Assembly (NCBI GenBank): GCA_963732905.1
Contig: CAVTBM010000006.1
Coordinates: 124,001-188,000, forward strand
Origin: DASQZK01 sp963732905
GTDB taxonomy: Bacteria > Bacteroidota > Bacteroidia > Bacteroidales > GCA-2748055
Direction of reading: 5' to 3'
Length of the DNA stretch: 64,000 nt
Shown: piece by piece, positions 63,872 to 64,000 of the stretch
Numbering within the stretch: position 1 is the first letter of the stretch
How the letters are laid out: every line of letters starts with the position of its first letter
Notes under the pieces: generated by a model
Seen by the model: the letters and a program-made list of their open reading frames with translations, nothing else
What the model was told of the DNA's origin: nothing
The model's database searches: none
Position numbers and translations under genes: made by a program

Positions 63872-64000
63872 TCAATATACGTTTTCGCCGTACTCTTTTT
63901 TGGCTGAATAGTTAATTTTTAAGGCATTAGCCATTCTGAGAGCTAGTTTAAGGTCATTAACCCTCCCCATCTTGATATCCTTATCGATGCGAAGCGAGAC
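63872..64000 (-). CDS. exbD: ExbD/TolR biopolymer transport protein, C-terminal part only
   Basis: The last 42 codons of a gene that continues beyond the window. They read VSLRIDKDIKMGRVNDLKLA, then LRMANALKINYS and a KKEYGENVY tail. The VSLRxDKDxKMG...LRxANALKINYS pattern is the C-terminal periplasmic part of Bacteroidota ExbD, which with ExbB and TonB energises outer-membrane transport. The stop is TGA at 63874-63872. Confidence 0.88.
   Translation of the reverse strand, partial: VSLRIDKDIKMGRVNDLKLALRMANALKINYSAKKEYGENVY

Overview
The window is a chromosomal segment of a Bacteroidota bacterium, most likely class Bacteroidia (Bacteroidales or Marinilabiliales-like). The evidence is mixed: TAnnTTTG-type -7 promoter elements in front of several genes, an S46 dipeptidyl-peptidase, type IX secretion (T9SS) C-terminal sorting domains, a one-piece hybrid two-component sensor with an AraC output domain, an RprX/RprY-like pair, an IPExxxVDY-type protein beside rnc-fabF-acpP, a SiaB-family protein and a glycine-lipid acyltransferase pair. 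No species can be named from sequence reading alone.

From 1 to about 45.5 kb most of the sequence is core genome. It starts with the head of the division/cell-wall cluster (mraZ, rsmH, ftsL-like, ftsI; leftward), with a phased MraZ operator upstream. A glycine-lipid acyltransferase pair follows (glsA, frameshifted, and glsB), then a long PurF-type amidotransferase with a SPOR protein, a small-membrane-protein/PAS-kinase pair, yebC, miaB, an AhpD-like protein, an MG2/TonB-plug protein, an S46 peptidase, rnhA, a SiaB-family protein, an FtsX-like permease and kdsB. A sigma-54 activator-lptE-secG operon and groES-groEL come next, each block ending in a strong terminator. A sugar cassette (GPH symporter plus GH94 phosphorylase) follows, then lepA, an RprXY-like two-component system with a candidate small RNA at its divergent promoter, a membrane DnaJ protein, rnc-fabF-acpP, purN, an M23 peptidase and leuS.

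From 45.5 to 64 kb the sequence becomes accessory. A five-copy tandem repeat of about 219-235 bp separates leuS from two glycosyltransferase genes. A tRNA-Arg(CCG) gene is followed by what looks like a 30-codon integrase remnant and an AT-rich block. That block encodes a LamG-like T9SS-secreted protein with an unusual Shine-Dalgarno site, a 1370-residue hybrid two-component sensor and a sulfatase, and it looks like a small polysaccharide-use island. A 175-bp element with perfect 21-bp inverted ends sits just upstream of the sulfatase. Beyond it are a Dcp-type peptidase, a GH51 arabinofuranosidase, a Tat-exported TIM-barrel protein and several gene fragments (a T9SS tail, a glycosyltransferase head, a signal-peptide-only reading frame). 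The window ends in the tail of an exbD gene.

I found no CRISPR array, phage, toxin or defence cassette. The strongest candidates for something undescribed are the short terminated transcript beside rprX with four helically phased TTAAMA repeats, the inverted-repeat element at 57.2 kb, the repeated ATGTCGCA motif in the sulfatase/HTCS block, and the frameshift in the catalytic motif of the glsA-like gene.
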